A stretch of DNA of 64,000 bases. Origin: Olsenella intestinalis (GTDB lineage Bacteria; Actinomycetota; Coriobacteriia; Coriobacteriales; Atopobiaceae). Each line of letters opens with the position of its first letter. The first letter of the stretch is position 1. Shown in pieces: positions 39,691-49,656 of the stretch. The position numbers and the translations under genes are program-made. Where the stretch lies: contig NZ_JALGRK010000001.1 in NCBI RefSeq assembly GCF_023276655.1, forward strand, positions 1,011,501 to 1,075,500, in the 5' to 3' direction. Under the pieces are notes generated by a model. It was not told where the DNA came from. It saw only the letters and a list, made by a program, of their open reading frames with translations, and ran no database searches.

Positions 39691-40719
39691 ATGCTCGCGC
39701 CCGACTTCACGCAGTCGTTCCAGACGCTGCTTTTGGTCGCCGCCGACGACGGGCGGCGCGACGCCCTGTTCGGCGACTCCTTCGAGCGAGCCTGGGAGGC
39801 CGTGCCCCCGTTTCTGGTGGGGCGTCGGTTTCCCGACGTCTACCTCGAGCACCCGCTCGCGGGCGACCCCTTCCTCGACGTGACGCTGCTCCTCGCGGAT
39901 GTTGAGGCCAACACGCGCATCGACTCGCCGGCCGCCGGAGAGCACGCAAAGCTCCTCGACTGGTACGCCTCGATCGACCGGGCCGGGGGCAGTGTCAACC
40001 TCGGCTTCGAGCTCGATACGAGCGCGGAGTCCCTGCCCGAGGCGGCCGTCCACTTCCAGCCGCGCGCGCACCTCGAGTACGTCCGCCCCTTCTGCGAGGC
40101 GGCCGGAGAGCCCGGCCGCGCTGACCTCTACCTCTACCTCGCGGCTCGCATGCCGAGGGCCTGGCCCCTCTCGTTCTTCGGGATGTTTCGCGGCAGGCCC
40201 GCATCGCCGCTGCGCGTCTGCGGCTACCTCTCCCTGGAGGAGAAGCTCGCCTGCGCGGCCGACGCCGCGCGTCTGGCCGCGGCCTTCGACCGCATCGGGT
40301 TTGCCGCCTACGACGGGGCCATGCTCGAGCAGGTCACGGCCCTCCTCGCGGCCGCGCCGCCGTCCGTGGACTTCCAGTTCGACGTGTATCCCGACGGCGG
40401 CATCGGCGACACCTTCGCCATCGACGCGAGCTTCGGCGTCGAGCGCCCCTCCGCCGTGCTCGAGAGCTTCTCCTCCGGCGTCGGCGCGCGCACGATGGGC
40501 CTCCTCGAGTCGTGGGGCGCCGCCGACGCGCGCTGGCGCGACGCTGCCCGCGCGGCCTTCGCGCGCGCCATCGACGTCGAGGGCGCAGGCGGCGCGCCCG
40601 GCCGGCTCGCCCTCACGGTCATGCCGCAGTGGGTCAAGGTGCGCTGGCGCGCGGGCGAGCTCCAGCCCGCCAAGCTCTATCACAGCGCCGGCGCCACGCT
40701 CCTCTCGCCCCGCTCCTGA
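39691..40719 (+). CDS. Unknown protein B, paralog of the previous ORF
   Basis: VAADDGRRDALFGDSF, LEHPLAGDPFLDVTLL, GFELDTSAES, WVKVRWRAGELQPAKLYH; 3 nt downstream of protein A. Confidence 0.75.
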   Translation: MLAPDFTQSFQTLLLVAADDGRRDALFGDSFERAWEAVPPFLVGRRFPDVYLEHPLAGDPFLDVTLLLADVEANTRIDSPAAGEHAKLLDWYASIDRAGGSVNLGFELDTSAESLPEAAVHFQPRAHLEYVRPFCEAAGEPGRADLYLYLAARMPRAWPLSFFGMFRGRPASPLRVCGYLSLEEKLACAADAARLAAAFDRIGFAAYDGAMLEQVTALLAAAPPSVDFQFDVYPDGGIGDTFAIDASFGVERPSAVLESFSSGVGARTMGLLESWGAADARWRDAARAAFARAIDVEGAGGAPGRLALTVMPQWVKVRWRAGELQPAKLYHSAGATLLSPRS

Positions 40720-40839
40720 CCCGTCGGTCGCGTCCGCCCGCGGAGCCTGTGCGCCGCCGCCTCGTAGCGGGTCGTACTATGGGACTCATCCAAGTGGTTT
40801 TCGCGCCCGGCGCGGCGCGACGGGACGAAGGGGGACGGC

Positions 40840-41322
40840 ATGGGCAAGGCCTTGGTGGCGTACTTCTCGGCGAGCGGGACGACCGCGCGCGTGGCGGCGG
40901 ACCTCGCGTCCGCGATCGGGGCGGACCTGTTCGAGATCGAGCCCGCCGAGCCCTACAGCGCGGCGGACCTCAGCTGGACCGACAAGGCCAGCCGCTCCTC
41001 GCGCGAGATGGCCGACGAGTCCTGCCGCCCCGCAATCGCCTCGACCGTCGCCGACCTGGCCGCCTACGACACGGTCTTCGTCGGCTTCCCCGTATGGTGG
41101 TACGTCGAGCCGCGCATCGTCGACACGTTCGTCGAGTCGTGCGACCTCGCGGGCAAGACCGTGGTCCCCTTCGCCACGAGCGGCGGCAGCGGCCTCGGCC
41201 GCGCCCCCATGCGCATGCAGAACCTCGCGCCCGCGGCGACGGTGCTCTCTGGCGGCCTCCTCAACGGCTCGCCCTCCGCAGACGAGCTCGCCCGCTGGGC
41301 CGAGCGCGCGCTCAGGGGCTAG
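40840..41322 (+). CDS. Flavodoxin
   Basis: MGKALVAYFSASGTTARVA; DTVFVGFPVWWYVEPRIVDTFVES; PFATSGGSGLG. Confidence 0.9.
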   Translation: MGKALVAYFSASGTTARVAADLASAIGADLFEIEPAEPYSAADLSWTDKASRSSREMADESCRPAIASTVADLAAYDTVFVGFPVWWYVEPRIVDTFVESCDLAGKTVVPFATSGGSGLGRAPMRMQNLAPAATVLSGGLLNGSPSADELARWAERALRG

Positions 41323-41324
41323 CC

Positions 41325-41576
41325 ATGCAGTACGCGCGCCTCGGCCGAAGCGACCTGACGGTCTCGCGCATCTGCCTGGGCTGCATGGGCTTTGGCGACC
41401 CGGCGGCGGGCCAGCACTCGTGGACCCTCGGCGAGGCCGACACCCGCGCGATCGTCTCCCGCGCGCTCGACGCCGGCATCAACTTCTTCGACACCGCCAT
41501 CGCCTACCTCGAGGAGCCCTACGTGCCCCACGCCCTCGTGGGCGTGATGGCCCAGAACGTGCCGACCGCACCCTGA
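41325..41576 (+). pseudogene. Aldo/keto reductase with large in-frame internal deletion
   Basis: AKR N-terminus MQYARLGRSDLTVSRICLGCMGFG...ALDAGINFFDTAIAY joined directly to a C-terminal-like YLEEPYVPHALVGVMAQN. Confidence 0.72.
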
Positions 41577-41590
41577 AGGGGGAGTACGCC

Positions 41591-42904
41591 ATGAGGAAGA
41601 CGCGCATCACGACCCTGTCCGTCACGCTCGCGCTTGCGCTCGCGGTTGCGCTTCCGCTCTCGTCGTGCGCGGCGCCGCCGGCGAGCGCGCCGGCGCCCGC
41701 GTCCCAGGAGTCTGGTCAGGCCCAGGCCGCCCACTCCACGGCCCGAGCCGACCTGGAGGCCATGCTCTCGCGCGACCCCTCGCTCAGGACCCTCCTGGAG
41801 AAGTCCATCGCGGCCGCCCACAAGGTCAACCCGAGCCACGACACCAACCCCGTCGACAGCGTGGACGCCCTTCTCGACTACGTCGACTGGCTCTGCACCT
41901 GCATGCCCTGGAACGTCCTGCGCGACGCGTCCTACCCGACGCTCTACGACTCGATCGACCAGAGCGTCGACTACATCTGGTTCATCTTCGACCAGCCCCT
42001 CGAGGAGCTCGAGGGCAAGGGCTACTACTATCCCACGCTGCAGTACCACGAGCCGATCTCGTCCTGGCTCAAGGAGTACTCCCAGCAGTGGGGCTCGTTC
42101 CTCTCGACGCCCGAGAGCTGGAACGACGAGTACTACCAGCGCATCAAGAACGACCCCACCATGAACATGCAGCGCGGCTGGTACGCCGACACCAACGTCT
42201 GGACCTCGTTCAACGACTGGTTCTCGCGCCGCCTTGTCGACCCCTCGGTGCGCCCGATAGCCGACGTCGCCGTGGTGGCCCCCGCCGACTCCAAGCCGCA
42301 GGGCGTCTGGTCCATCGACGAGAAGAGCCAGCTCGTCCAGAAGGAGGGCGTCAAGATCAAGTCGGCCAACTTCACGTCGATAGCGCAGCTCCTGGGCCCT
42401 GACACGGCCTATGCCGACGCCTTCGCCGGCGGCACGCTGACCCACACCTTCCTCGACGTGAACGACTACCACCGCTACCACTTCCCCGTGAGCGGCACCA
42501 TCCGCGAGATCCGCAAGATTCCCGCCACCAACGGCGCGGGCGGCATCACGGTGTGGGACGCCTCCGCGGGCCGCTACGTCCTCGAGGACGCCATCCCCGG
42601 CTGGCAGATGATCGAGACCCGCGACTGCGTCATCATCGAGACCGACGCCCACGGCCTCGTGGCGGTGCTGCCCATCGGCATGTCGCAGATCTCCTCCTGC
42701 AACTGGGAGGAGGGGCTTGAGGTTGGCAAGCGAGTCGAGAAGGGCGACCCCATGGGCTACTTCCTCTTCGGCGGCAGCGACATCGTGATGGTGTTCCAGA
42801 GCGGCGTCAACGTCGACATGCGCGCGCCCGCGGCCGAGGGGACTGACGGCTACCAGCACGTCCTCATGGGCGAGGCCTACGCCGAGCTGACGCCGAGGGA
42901 CTGA
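41591..42904 (+). CDS. Phosphatidylserine decarboxylase-like lipoprotein
   Basis: Lipobox LPLSSCAA; FNDWFSRRL; HTFLDVNDYHRYHFPVSGTI; GDPMGYFLFGGSDIVMVFQ. Confidence 0.75.
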   Translation: MRKTRITTLSVTLALALAVALPLSSCAAPPASAPAPASQESGQAQAAHSTARADLEAMLSRDPSLRTLLEKSIAAAHKVNPSHDTNPVDSVDALLDYVDWLCTCMPWNVLRDASYPTLYDSIDQSVDYIWFIFDQPLEELEGKGYYYPTLQYHEPISSWLKEYSQQWGSFLSTPESWNDEYYQRIKNDPTMNMQRGWYADTNVWTSFNDWFSRRLVDPSVRPIADVAVVAPADSKPQGVWSIDEKSQLVQKEGVKIKSANFTSIAQLLGPDTAYADAFAGGTLTHTFLDVNDYHRYHFPVSGTIREIRKIPATNGAGGITVWDASAGRYVLEDAIPGWQMIETRDCVIIETDAHGLVAVLPIGMSQISSCNWEEGLEVGKRVEKGDPMGYFLFGGSDIVMVFQSGVNVDMRAPAAEGTDGYQHVLMGEAYAELTPRD

Positions 42905-43124
42905 GGGGCCTGCCACCGCGGCGCACGCCCGGCGCAATCCGGACGTAACGCGGTGGTGCGCAAATGGGAACCGCTAGGCACGCAATCGTGAAACAAGCGG
43001 CCGATATCTTTTTCGACTAACGCGCGAACAGAGGCGCCCTCCTGCCGGCGGGAGGGCGCGCTGCGTCGCGCCCGCGATGCGCCGCGCATGACGCGGCGCC
43101 CCACCAGTCGGAAAGGAGACGGAC

Positions 43125-44366
43125 GTGAACGCAAGCGACACGGGCTTCGTGCTCATATGCGCGGCATTCGTTCTGTTCATGACGCCGGGCCTCGCCTTCT
43201 TCTACGGCGGCCTCGGCAGGAGGAAGAACGTCGTCAACACGATCATGGGATCGTTCTTCATCATCGGCGTCGCCACCATCATGTGGATGGCGGTGGGCTT
43301 CTCGCTGTCCTTCGGCGCCGACCACGCCGGCGTCATCGGCGGCCTCGAGCACCTGTTCCTGGCGGGCGTCGGGCAGGAGCCCGGGCCCTATGCGGGCACG
43401 GTTCCCTACCTTGCCTTTGCCATGTTCCAGATGATGTTCGCCGTCATCACCCCCGCCCTCATCACGGGCGCCGTGGCGGGACGCATGCGCTTCAAGTCGC
43501 TCTTCGCGTTCGTGGTCCTGTGGACGCTCGTGGTCTACTACCCGATAGCGCACATGGTCTGGGGCGAGGGCGGCTGGCTCGCGGCGATCGGCTCGGTCGA
43601 CTTCGCCGGCGGCAACGTCGTGCACATCAGCTCGGGCGTGAGCGCGCTCGTGCTCTGCCTCGTGCTCGGCCGTCGCGTCGAGTGGGGGCAGGCCACCTAC
43701 CGCGTCCACAACATCCCGCTCGTGGCCATCGGCACGTCGCTGCTTCTGCTCGGCTGGCTCGGCTTCAACTCGGGCAGCGCCCTTGCCGCGGACGGCCTGG
43801 CCGCCCACGCCTTCGCCGCGAGCATCATCTCCGCGGCTGCCGCCGAGTGCACGTGGATGCTCATGGACGTCGCGACGGACGGGCGGCCGACCCTGGTCGG
43901 CGCCTGCACGGGCGTCGTGATCGGGCTCGTCGCCATCACGCCGGGCTGCGGGTTCGTGCCGCTCTGGGCGGCGCTCGTCATCGGCGCGCTCGCGAGCCCC
44001 ATCTGCTTCCTCTGCGTCTCGCGACTGAAGCCCCTTCTCGGCTACGACGACGCCCTCGACGCCTTCGGCTGCCACGGCGTCGGCGGCATCTTCGGCGCGC
44101 TCTGCACCGGCATCTTCGCCTGCAAGGACGTAAACCCCGCCATCCGCTGGAACGGGCTCGCGTTCGGCGAGGTCGGGCTCTTCTCGGCGCAGGCGCTCTC
44201 GGTCGTCGTGACCATCGCGCTGGCCGTAGTGGGGACGCTTGCGTGCGTGTGCGTCGTGAGGCTGCTCGGCGACATGCGCGTCTCGGCGCGCGACGAGCGC
44301 GTCGGGCTCGACGTCACGCAGCACGGCGAGCGGGCCTACCCGTCGTTCAACGGACTCGATGACTAG
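43125..44366 (+). CDS. amtB: Ammonium transporter
   Basis: FVLFMTPGLAFFYGGLGRRKNVVNTIM; CHGVGGIFGALCTGIFA. Confidence 0.95.
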   Translation: MNASDTGFVLICAAFVLFMTPGLAFFYGGLGRRKNVVNTIMGSFFIIGVATIMWMAVGFSLSFGADHAGVIGGLEHLFLAGVGQEPGPYAGTVPYLAFAMFQMMFAVITPALITGAVAGRMRFKSLFAFVVLWTLVVYYPIAHMVWGEGGWLAAIGSVDFAGGNVVHISSGVSALVLCLVLGRRVEWGQATYRVHNIPLVAIGTSLLLLGWLGFNSGSALAADGLAAHAFAASIISAAAAECTWMLMDVATDGRPTLVGACTGVVIGLVAITPGCGFVPLWAALVIGALASPICFLCVSRLKPLLGYDDALDAFGCHGVGGIFGALCTGIFACKDVNPAIRWNGLAFGEVGLFSAQALSVVVTIALAVVGTLACVCVVRLLGDMRVSARDERVGLDVTQHGERAYPSFNGLDD

Positions 44367-44396
44367 CGCGACGCACGAGCGCGAAAGGAGGAGGGC

Positions 44397-44747
44397 ATGA
44401 TCAAGGTCGAGGCGATCGTCCGCGAGGAGGCGCTCGAGGACGTGAAGGAGGCGCTCATCGCGCAGGACATCCGCGGCATCACGGTGAGCCAGGTCATGGG
44501 CTGCGGCACGCAGATGGGCTACACGCAGATGGTGCGCGGCAGCAAGGTGAGCGCGACGCTCCTACCCAAGATCAAGTTCGAGATCGTCGTCTCCACGCCC
44601 GAGTGGGCCGACCGCGTCATCAGCGCGATCCAGCAATCGGCCTATTCCGGCCAGCCGGGTGACGGCAAGATCTTCTGCTACGAGATCGACCGGGCAATCC
44701 GCATCCGCACGGGCGAGCGGGGCATAGAGGCCATCACGCCAGCGTAG
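44397..44747 (+). CDS. glnK: P-II family nitrogen regulatory protein
   Basis: MIKVEAIVREEALEDVKEALIAQDIRGITVSQVMGCG...GDGKIFCYEIDRAIRIRTGERG; next to amtB. Confidence 0.95.
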   Translation: MIKVEAIVREEALEDVKEALIAQDIRGITVSQVMGCGTQMGYTQMVRGSKVSATLLPKIKFEIVVSTPEWADRVISAIQQSAYSGQPGDGKIFCYEIDRAIRIRTGERGIEAITPA

Positions 44748-44884
44748 GAGACTCGCGCTCGTCGACCCTGGGTGCCGACTCGCCTACTGGTGACGTCATG
44801 TGGGTGTGAGCTCATTTAAAAATTAAATAAGTATGCCTGACCGCGCGTCGGCAACATCGCACGCATGCGTCGATCGGAGGGGCC

Positions 44885-47800
44885 ATGACTGACGGACAGA
44901 GGCGCGAGAGGCCGAACGTCACCAAGGCGAGCGGACGCGAGGGGGAGGGCTCCCGTCACACCCTCACGCGCAGGGGCTTCCTGGGCGCAGGCGCCCTTGC
45001 GGGGCTTGCCGCGATGGCATGGCCGGCCGAGCGCGCCTGGGCATGGAGCTCGTGGACGAACGCGACCTCCGAGCAGCTCAAGAAGTACGGCATGGGCGAC
45101 TGCATCCACGAGGACCTCGTGCAGATCGCCTACGCGCGCCTGATCAGCAGCCACAGGGCCGACGCGGAAGAGGCGGACCCCACCGAGTCTCTGTTGAGTC
45201 CCTGGTGCGGGACGATCAGGGACTCCGACAACCGCTACGCCGACGCTGCCGGCTGCGTCCTGGACATCGGCGAGGGGAAGACGTTTGCCGACGCCGCAGA
45301 CCTCGCCAAGCGCATCTATCGCGAGAACCTTGCCTATCTGCGCATCGGCTCGTTCTGGAACGACGCCGCGGCCGACACGCTCGCAGACTTCGGCTACTCG
45401 TGCTTCTACGCCGAGAGCGTGCCCAAGTTCTCGGGGCCCGACCACTACACGGGCGCCTGGGACGTGGGCCAGCACATCTGGGAGACGAACGAGAAGAACA
45501 AGACGTACACGATCGGCGGCCTGGACGCGCTGGTCCAGTTCACGATGAACGACCGCAACAACTTCATCCACGGCATGCTCACCTCGACGGCCAGCCATGC
45601 CGCCCATCTCACGCAGGCTGAGATTAAGACGTTCGCGCTGCAGTGGCTCAGCGTCGCCTACGAGTACGCGCGCACCGGCGAGGTCAAGGCGACCGCGGAC
45701 GTCCCGACGGTCGAGCAGGCGCAGAAGATCTTCAAGGGCTTCATCGACACGTACGGCCAGCTCGACGAGAGCGCCCATGGCATGCGCGTGTCGCTCAAGG
45801 CGAGCGACAGCGAGGCCTCGACCAAGCTCCCCGCGCGCCGGCTTCGCCTGCGCGCCCTCGGCATGATGTGCCACACCCTCGAGGACTTCTGGTGCCCCTC
45901 GCACACGATCCGCACCTACCGCGACGGCGACGGCGTGGCAAAGAACGCCATTCTCGCCTTCGGGAACTACAAGGTGCAGAACGGCAACAAGTCGCCGATG
46001 TCGGGATACCACATCCCCTTCGACCGCTATGCGATCTCCGACGTCAAGAACACCGTCAACTGGCGCGAGGCGCTCACGCGCGGGAACAATGGCGACTACC
46101 CGGGCACCGAGACGCTCGCGAAGGCGACCAACGACGCGATGGCCGCGGCGCTTGAGGGTGCGAACGACTGCTTCAACACGCTCGGCATGAACGAGGCCGT
46201 CGACTGCATCACGAAGCTGTTCGAGCACTTCTACGCGAACCACGAGTGGTCCGAGGTGCGCGCGTGGCTCGAGAGCGAGGTCATGGTCACGTACTTCGAC
46301 GAGAAGGGCCAGTCATATGTGTGCGACGCGGGGCGTCGCAGCATGCACACGCCCACGTTCGTCATCTCGCCCATCAAGTCGCTCAAGCGCGCGTACTCCA
46401 AGGCGGGCATCTCGGCCAACTACAAGCAGGTCCTCGAGGCCGCGAACGCCGTGAACGCGTGGCAGCGCGGCGCGCACAAGTACTTCTCGGGCAACTACAA
46501 CACCATCAAGAGCAAGTTCGTCGAGGCCGGACTCGAAGGGGAGTCGATCTGGGACGACGCAGAGGGCGAGAAGCGCCTGATTGCGCTCATCAACGGGATC
46601 TTTGAGGGCGTCGAGAGCCTCACCGACGAGGCGCGCGTGAGCTTCGTGGCGAACGTCGGCTGCAACGGTTGCCATGCCATGATCTCCATGCTCGCGAAGC
46701 TGCGCGGCATGCTGCAGGAGTTCAACATCGAGCTGCGGGGGTCGCTGCGGGGCGAGGACGACGAGATGCTTCGCAAGGTTGCGGCGCTCGTGGCGATCTT
46801 CGAGGCGGGCGCGAAGGGCAAGAAGCTGGCAACGTCCGCCGACGGCGGCGCGCAGGCTCTTCTCGGCATGGGCCTTGCCACGCAGGACGACGATGACGAC
46901 GATGACGACGAGGACGAGACCTACGAGACCGCGAGCATGTTCGTGGAGAGCATGGTCAGCCTCGATGACGGCTCGTGCGTGATCGGCGTGCGCGACATGG
47001 ACTCGCTGGAGACGAGCGTCATGACGGTGCCGGCGGACACGCCCGGGCGCGAGCGGCTCGACGAGGACGCGGGCAATCTGAGCATCACCTACGCGCTCGA
47101 GGGGACGACCGCCGACGACGCCGACTTCTCGTACGTGGCGAAGTCCATCGACTACGCGCAGGAGCGCAGCGACCTGCTGTTCGTGACGGGGTCGGTCGAC
47201 GCGCTCGCCGCGGACGGGAAGGGGTTCACCCTCAGCGTCAGCGGGATGGCGAAGTACCCCATGTCGCTGGGGTCGAGCGGCCTGGCGCTGCCTGCCGTTG
47301 GCGCGCACCTCTGCGTCTGGTACACCGTGAGCGACGGGACGCTTCTGGTCGAGGGCATGGACGAGCTGGGGCTCCAGGGCGAGATGATCAAGGTCACCTA
47401 CCCGGTCGACAAGGTGTACGGCTCGAGCATGCTCCTGCTCACGAACGCCGGCGACGCGGACGCCGATGACGGATACCGCGACTACATCCAGGTGGAGTAC
47501 GGCCTTGCCGACCTGTTCGAGGTGCCGCGCGAGGGCGAAGAGGTCACCGTGTGCTACCACGATGAGGCCTATGGCGACACCGTTGGGCTCGACGAGCACT
47601 CGATGCTCGCGTCGGCGTTCGAGGCGGGCTTCAGGAGCGTGACGGAGCAGGTCGACGATGACGACGTGGACGGCTCGGCGGACGAGCCGGGCTACATCGA
47701 GCTGGGCGACGACTATGGCGAGCTCGACTATGGCAACGAGACGCTGCACGTGGCGAACTCGGTGGGCACGCCGGACGACCCACCCACGCCGGTGGACCCC

Positions 47801-48106
47801 GGCGGGAGCACGGACCCGGGCGACTCCGGCGACTCGGGAGACTCGGGAGACTCGGGTGACTCGGGAGATTCCGGCGACGGGGGAGACGGGGGAGACGCGG
47901 CCGGCGGCGGCTCGAAGGTCGACCCGGTGGCCGAGGCCGAGCGCGCGAAGCCGACGAGTGCCGGCGGCAAGATCGCGCAGACGGACGACCCGTCGATCGG
48001 CCTCGGGGCCGCAATTGCCGCAACCGCGGTGGCGGGTGCCGCCATCGCCGCGGGCTCGACGCTGCGTGGCGCCGACAGTGACGAGGGGGACGCGGAGCAA
48101 GAGTGA
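44885..48106 (+). CDS. Tat-exported zinc-dependent phospholipase C-like large surface protein
   Basis: TRRGFLGAGALAGLAAMAW Tat-like signal; HTLEDFWCPSH (HxxxDxxxxxH metal ligands); C-terminal GDS repeats and hydrophobic segment after IAQTDDP. Confidence 0.72.
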   Translation: MTDGQRRERPNVTKASGREGEGSRHTLTRRGFLGAGALAGLAAMAWPAERAWAWSSWTNATSEQLKKYGMGDCIHEDLVQIAYARLISSHRADAEEADPTESLLSPWCGTIRDSDNRYADAAGCVLDIGEGKTFADAADLAKRIYRENLAYLRIGSFWNDAAADTLADFGYSCFYAESVPKFSGPDHYTGAWDVGQHIWETNEKNKTYTIGGLDALVQFTMNDRNNFIHGMLTSTASHAAHLTQAEIKTFALQWLSVAYEYARTGEVKATADVPTVEQAQKIFKGFIDTYGQLDESAHGMRVSLKASDSEASTKLPARRLRLRALGMMCHTLEDFWCPSHTIRTYRDGDGVAKNAILAFGNYKVQNGNKSPMSGYHIPFDRYAISDVKNTVNWREALTRGNNGDYPGTETLAKATNDAMAAALEGANDCFNTLGMNEAVDCITKLFEHFYANHEWSEVRAWLESEVMVTYFDEKGQSYVCDAGRRSMHTPTFVISPIKSLKRAYSKAGISANYKQVLEAANAVNAWQRGAHKYFSGNYNTIKSKFVEAGLEGESIWDDAEGEKRLIALINGIFEGVESLTDEARVSFVANVGCNGCHAMISMLAKLRGMLQEFNIELRGSLRGEDDEMLRKVAALVAIFEAGAKGKKLATSADGGAQALLGMGLATQDDDDDDDDEDETYETASMFVESMVSLDDGSCVIGVRDMDSLETSVMTVPADTPGRERLDEDAGNLSITYALEGTTADDADFSYVAKSIDYAQERSDLLFVTGSVDALAADGKGFTLSVSGMAKYPMSLGSSGLALPAVGAHLCVWYTVSDGTLLVEGMDELGLQGEMIKVTYPVDKVYGSSMLLLTNAGDADADDGYRDYIQVEYGLADLFEVPREGEEVTVCYHDEAYGDTVGLDEHSMLASAFEAGFRSVTEQVDDDDVDGSADEPGYIELGDDYGELDYGNETLHVANSVGTPDDPPTPVDPGGSTDPGDSGDSGDSGDSGDSGDSGDGGDGGDAAGGGSKVDPVAEAERAKPTSAGGKIAQTDDPSIGLGAAIAATAVAGAAIAAGSTLRGADSDEGDAEQE

Positions 48107-48185
48107 CGCTCTTCTCGGCTGCTTGAAGTAGACGCGACGCCCGGTGCCTGAGGTGCCGGGCGTCTTTCGTGACGTTCCTTGCGCG

Positions 48186-48824
48186 CTAGGCGTCCTCGGT
48201 GAGGTGGATGTTCCAGCCGGTCTCGATCTCGCGGCGCACGCGCTCGGCCGTCCTGGGGTCGAGCTCGGGCCAGTCCTCGACGCGCGTGCCGCGGCGGGAG
48301 ACGAGGTGGGCGCGCTCGGAGCAGAGCGCGAGCGGCGTGTCGGAGAGCGAGTCGGAGTAGAAGTTCTCGATCCTGGGGAAGCCCTGGTCGAAGATGTAGT
48401 GGGCCTTCTCGCGCGCGTACATGAGGTTGTCGACGAGGACGCCGAGCTCGCGGTCGTAGTCGGTCGCGGCGATCCTCACGCCCAGGCGGCGCGCGATGGG
48501 GGAGACGATGCAAAGCGGCGACGAGCTGAGGATCAGGTCGTCGTCTCGGCGCTGCTCGAGGTACCAGGGGACGATGCGGCGCTCGTTCGCGTCCCAGTAG
48601 CGCTCGACCTGCTCGTCGACGTCGTCGACCAGGGTGAGGTAGCGGAAGAGCTCGCGCTGCATGCGCACGTTGGGGATGCGGCCGAGCCTGTAGCGGACGA
48701 AGCTCCACACGACGCGCGGCACGTAGCGGAGGAGCAGCGAGGGATGGCGGCGGATGCACCAGAGGCCGAAGCCCACGGTGCAGTTGGTGGGGAAGATGGT
48801 TCCGTCGAAGTCGTATGCGTTCAT
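48186..48824 (-). CDS. HAD-superfamily (IB-like) phosphatase
   Basis: MNAYDFDGTIFPTNC; ILSSSPLCIVSPIA; FYSDSLSDTPLA. Confidence 0.88.
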   Translation of the reverse strand: MNAYDFDGTIFPTNCTVGFGLWCIRRHPSLLLRYVPRVVWSFVRYRLGRIPNVRMQRELFRYLTLVDDVDEQVERYWDANERRIVPWYLEQRRDDDLILSSSPLCIVSPIARRLGVRIAATDYDRELGVLVDNLMYAREKAHYIFDQGFPRIENFYSDSLSDTPLALCSERAHLVSRRGTRVEDWPELDPRTAERVRREIETGWNIHLTEDA

Positions 48825-49020
48825 GCGGCTTTGGGTCCCCCGTGCTCTTCTCGCGTGGTCGTGTGTCTAGTATACCTGCGGCTTGCCCGCATGCCTGCGC
48901 GCCGCCGCCGTCCTCTATAATGCCCACGAGGGACGGGCTGCGCCTCGAGGTCCGCATCGCGCGGGCGAGAAGAGCCTGGCCCATCCCCACAACCGCCACC
49001 CACACGAGAGGGAGTGCCCC

Positions 49021-49545
49021 ATGGACCTCATCCCCAGCTTCACCGTCGACCACACCAGGGTCGTCCCCGGCGTCTTCACGAGTCGCGTCGACACCCTGGG
49101 CGACCAGGTCGTCACCACCTACGACGTGAGGGTCACGCGCCCCAACGCCGAGCCGTGCGTCGACGTGGCCGCCATGCACACCCTCGAGCACCTCATCGCG
49201 ACCTACCTGCGAAACGACCCCGACTGGGCCGACGAGGTCATCTACTGGGGGCCGATGGGCTGCCTCACGGGCTTCTACCTGATCCTCAAGGGCGACCGCG
49301 CGCCGCGCGAGGTGCTCGACCTCGTGCTCGCGGCGTTCCGCTCGGTGGAGGGCGCGGACGAGGTGCCGGGCGCCACGGAGGAGAACTGCGGCAACTACCT
49401 GCTGCACAACCTCTGGCTCGCCAAGTGGCACGCACGCCGCTTCGCCGACTACCTCGAGGCGCACGCGGACGAGCCCCAGACCGTCGAGTACCCGCACTCC
49501 GAGCGGCTCGTGACCGACGACGGCCGGACGTTCTTCGACTCGTAG
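49021..49545 (+). CDS. luxS: S-ribosylhomocysteine lyase (AI-2 synthesis)
   Basis: MHTLEHLIATYLRN; GPMGCLTGFYLILKG; ENCGNYLLHNL. Confidence 0.96.
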   Translation: MDLIPSFTVDHTRVVPGVFTSRVDTLGDQVVTTYDVRVTRPNAEPCVDVAAMHTLEHLIATYLRNDPDWADEVIYWGPMGCLTGFYLILKGDRAPREVLDLVLAAFRSVEGADEVPGATEENCGNYLLHNLWLAKWHARRFADYLEAHADEPQTVEYPHSERLVTDDGRTFFDS

Positions 49546-49656
49546 GACGCGGGCGCTAGGCGGCGCCGAGCCACAGGGGACATCCACAAAGATCGAGGGC
49601 GGCCCGCGGGTGCGGGCCGCCCTCGCTTCTGTCGAGCACGGTGGGGCGGGGTCTGG

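Noticed and set aside
39899-42904. 1001-aa plus-strand ORF
   Set aside because: Upstream Ser/Arg/Pro-rich part is an out-of-frame shadow of 39691-41322; only the part from 41591 is a real gene
47815-47895. CRISPR or regulatory repeat (9-bp GACTCGGGA units)
   Set aside because: In-frame low-complexity (GDS)n linker of a secreted protein
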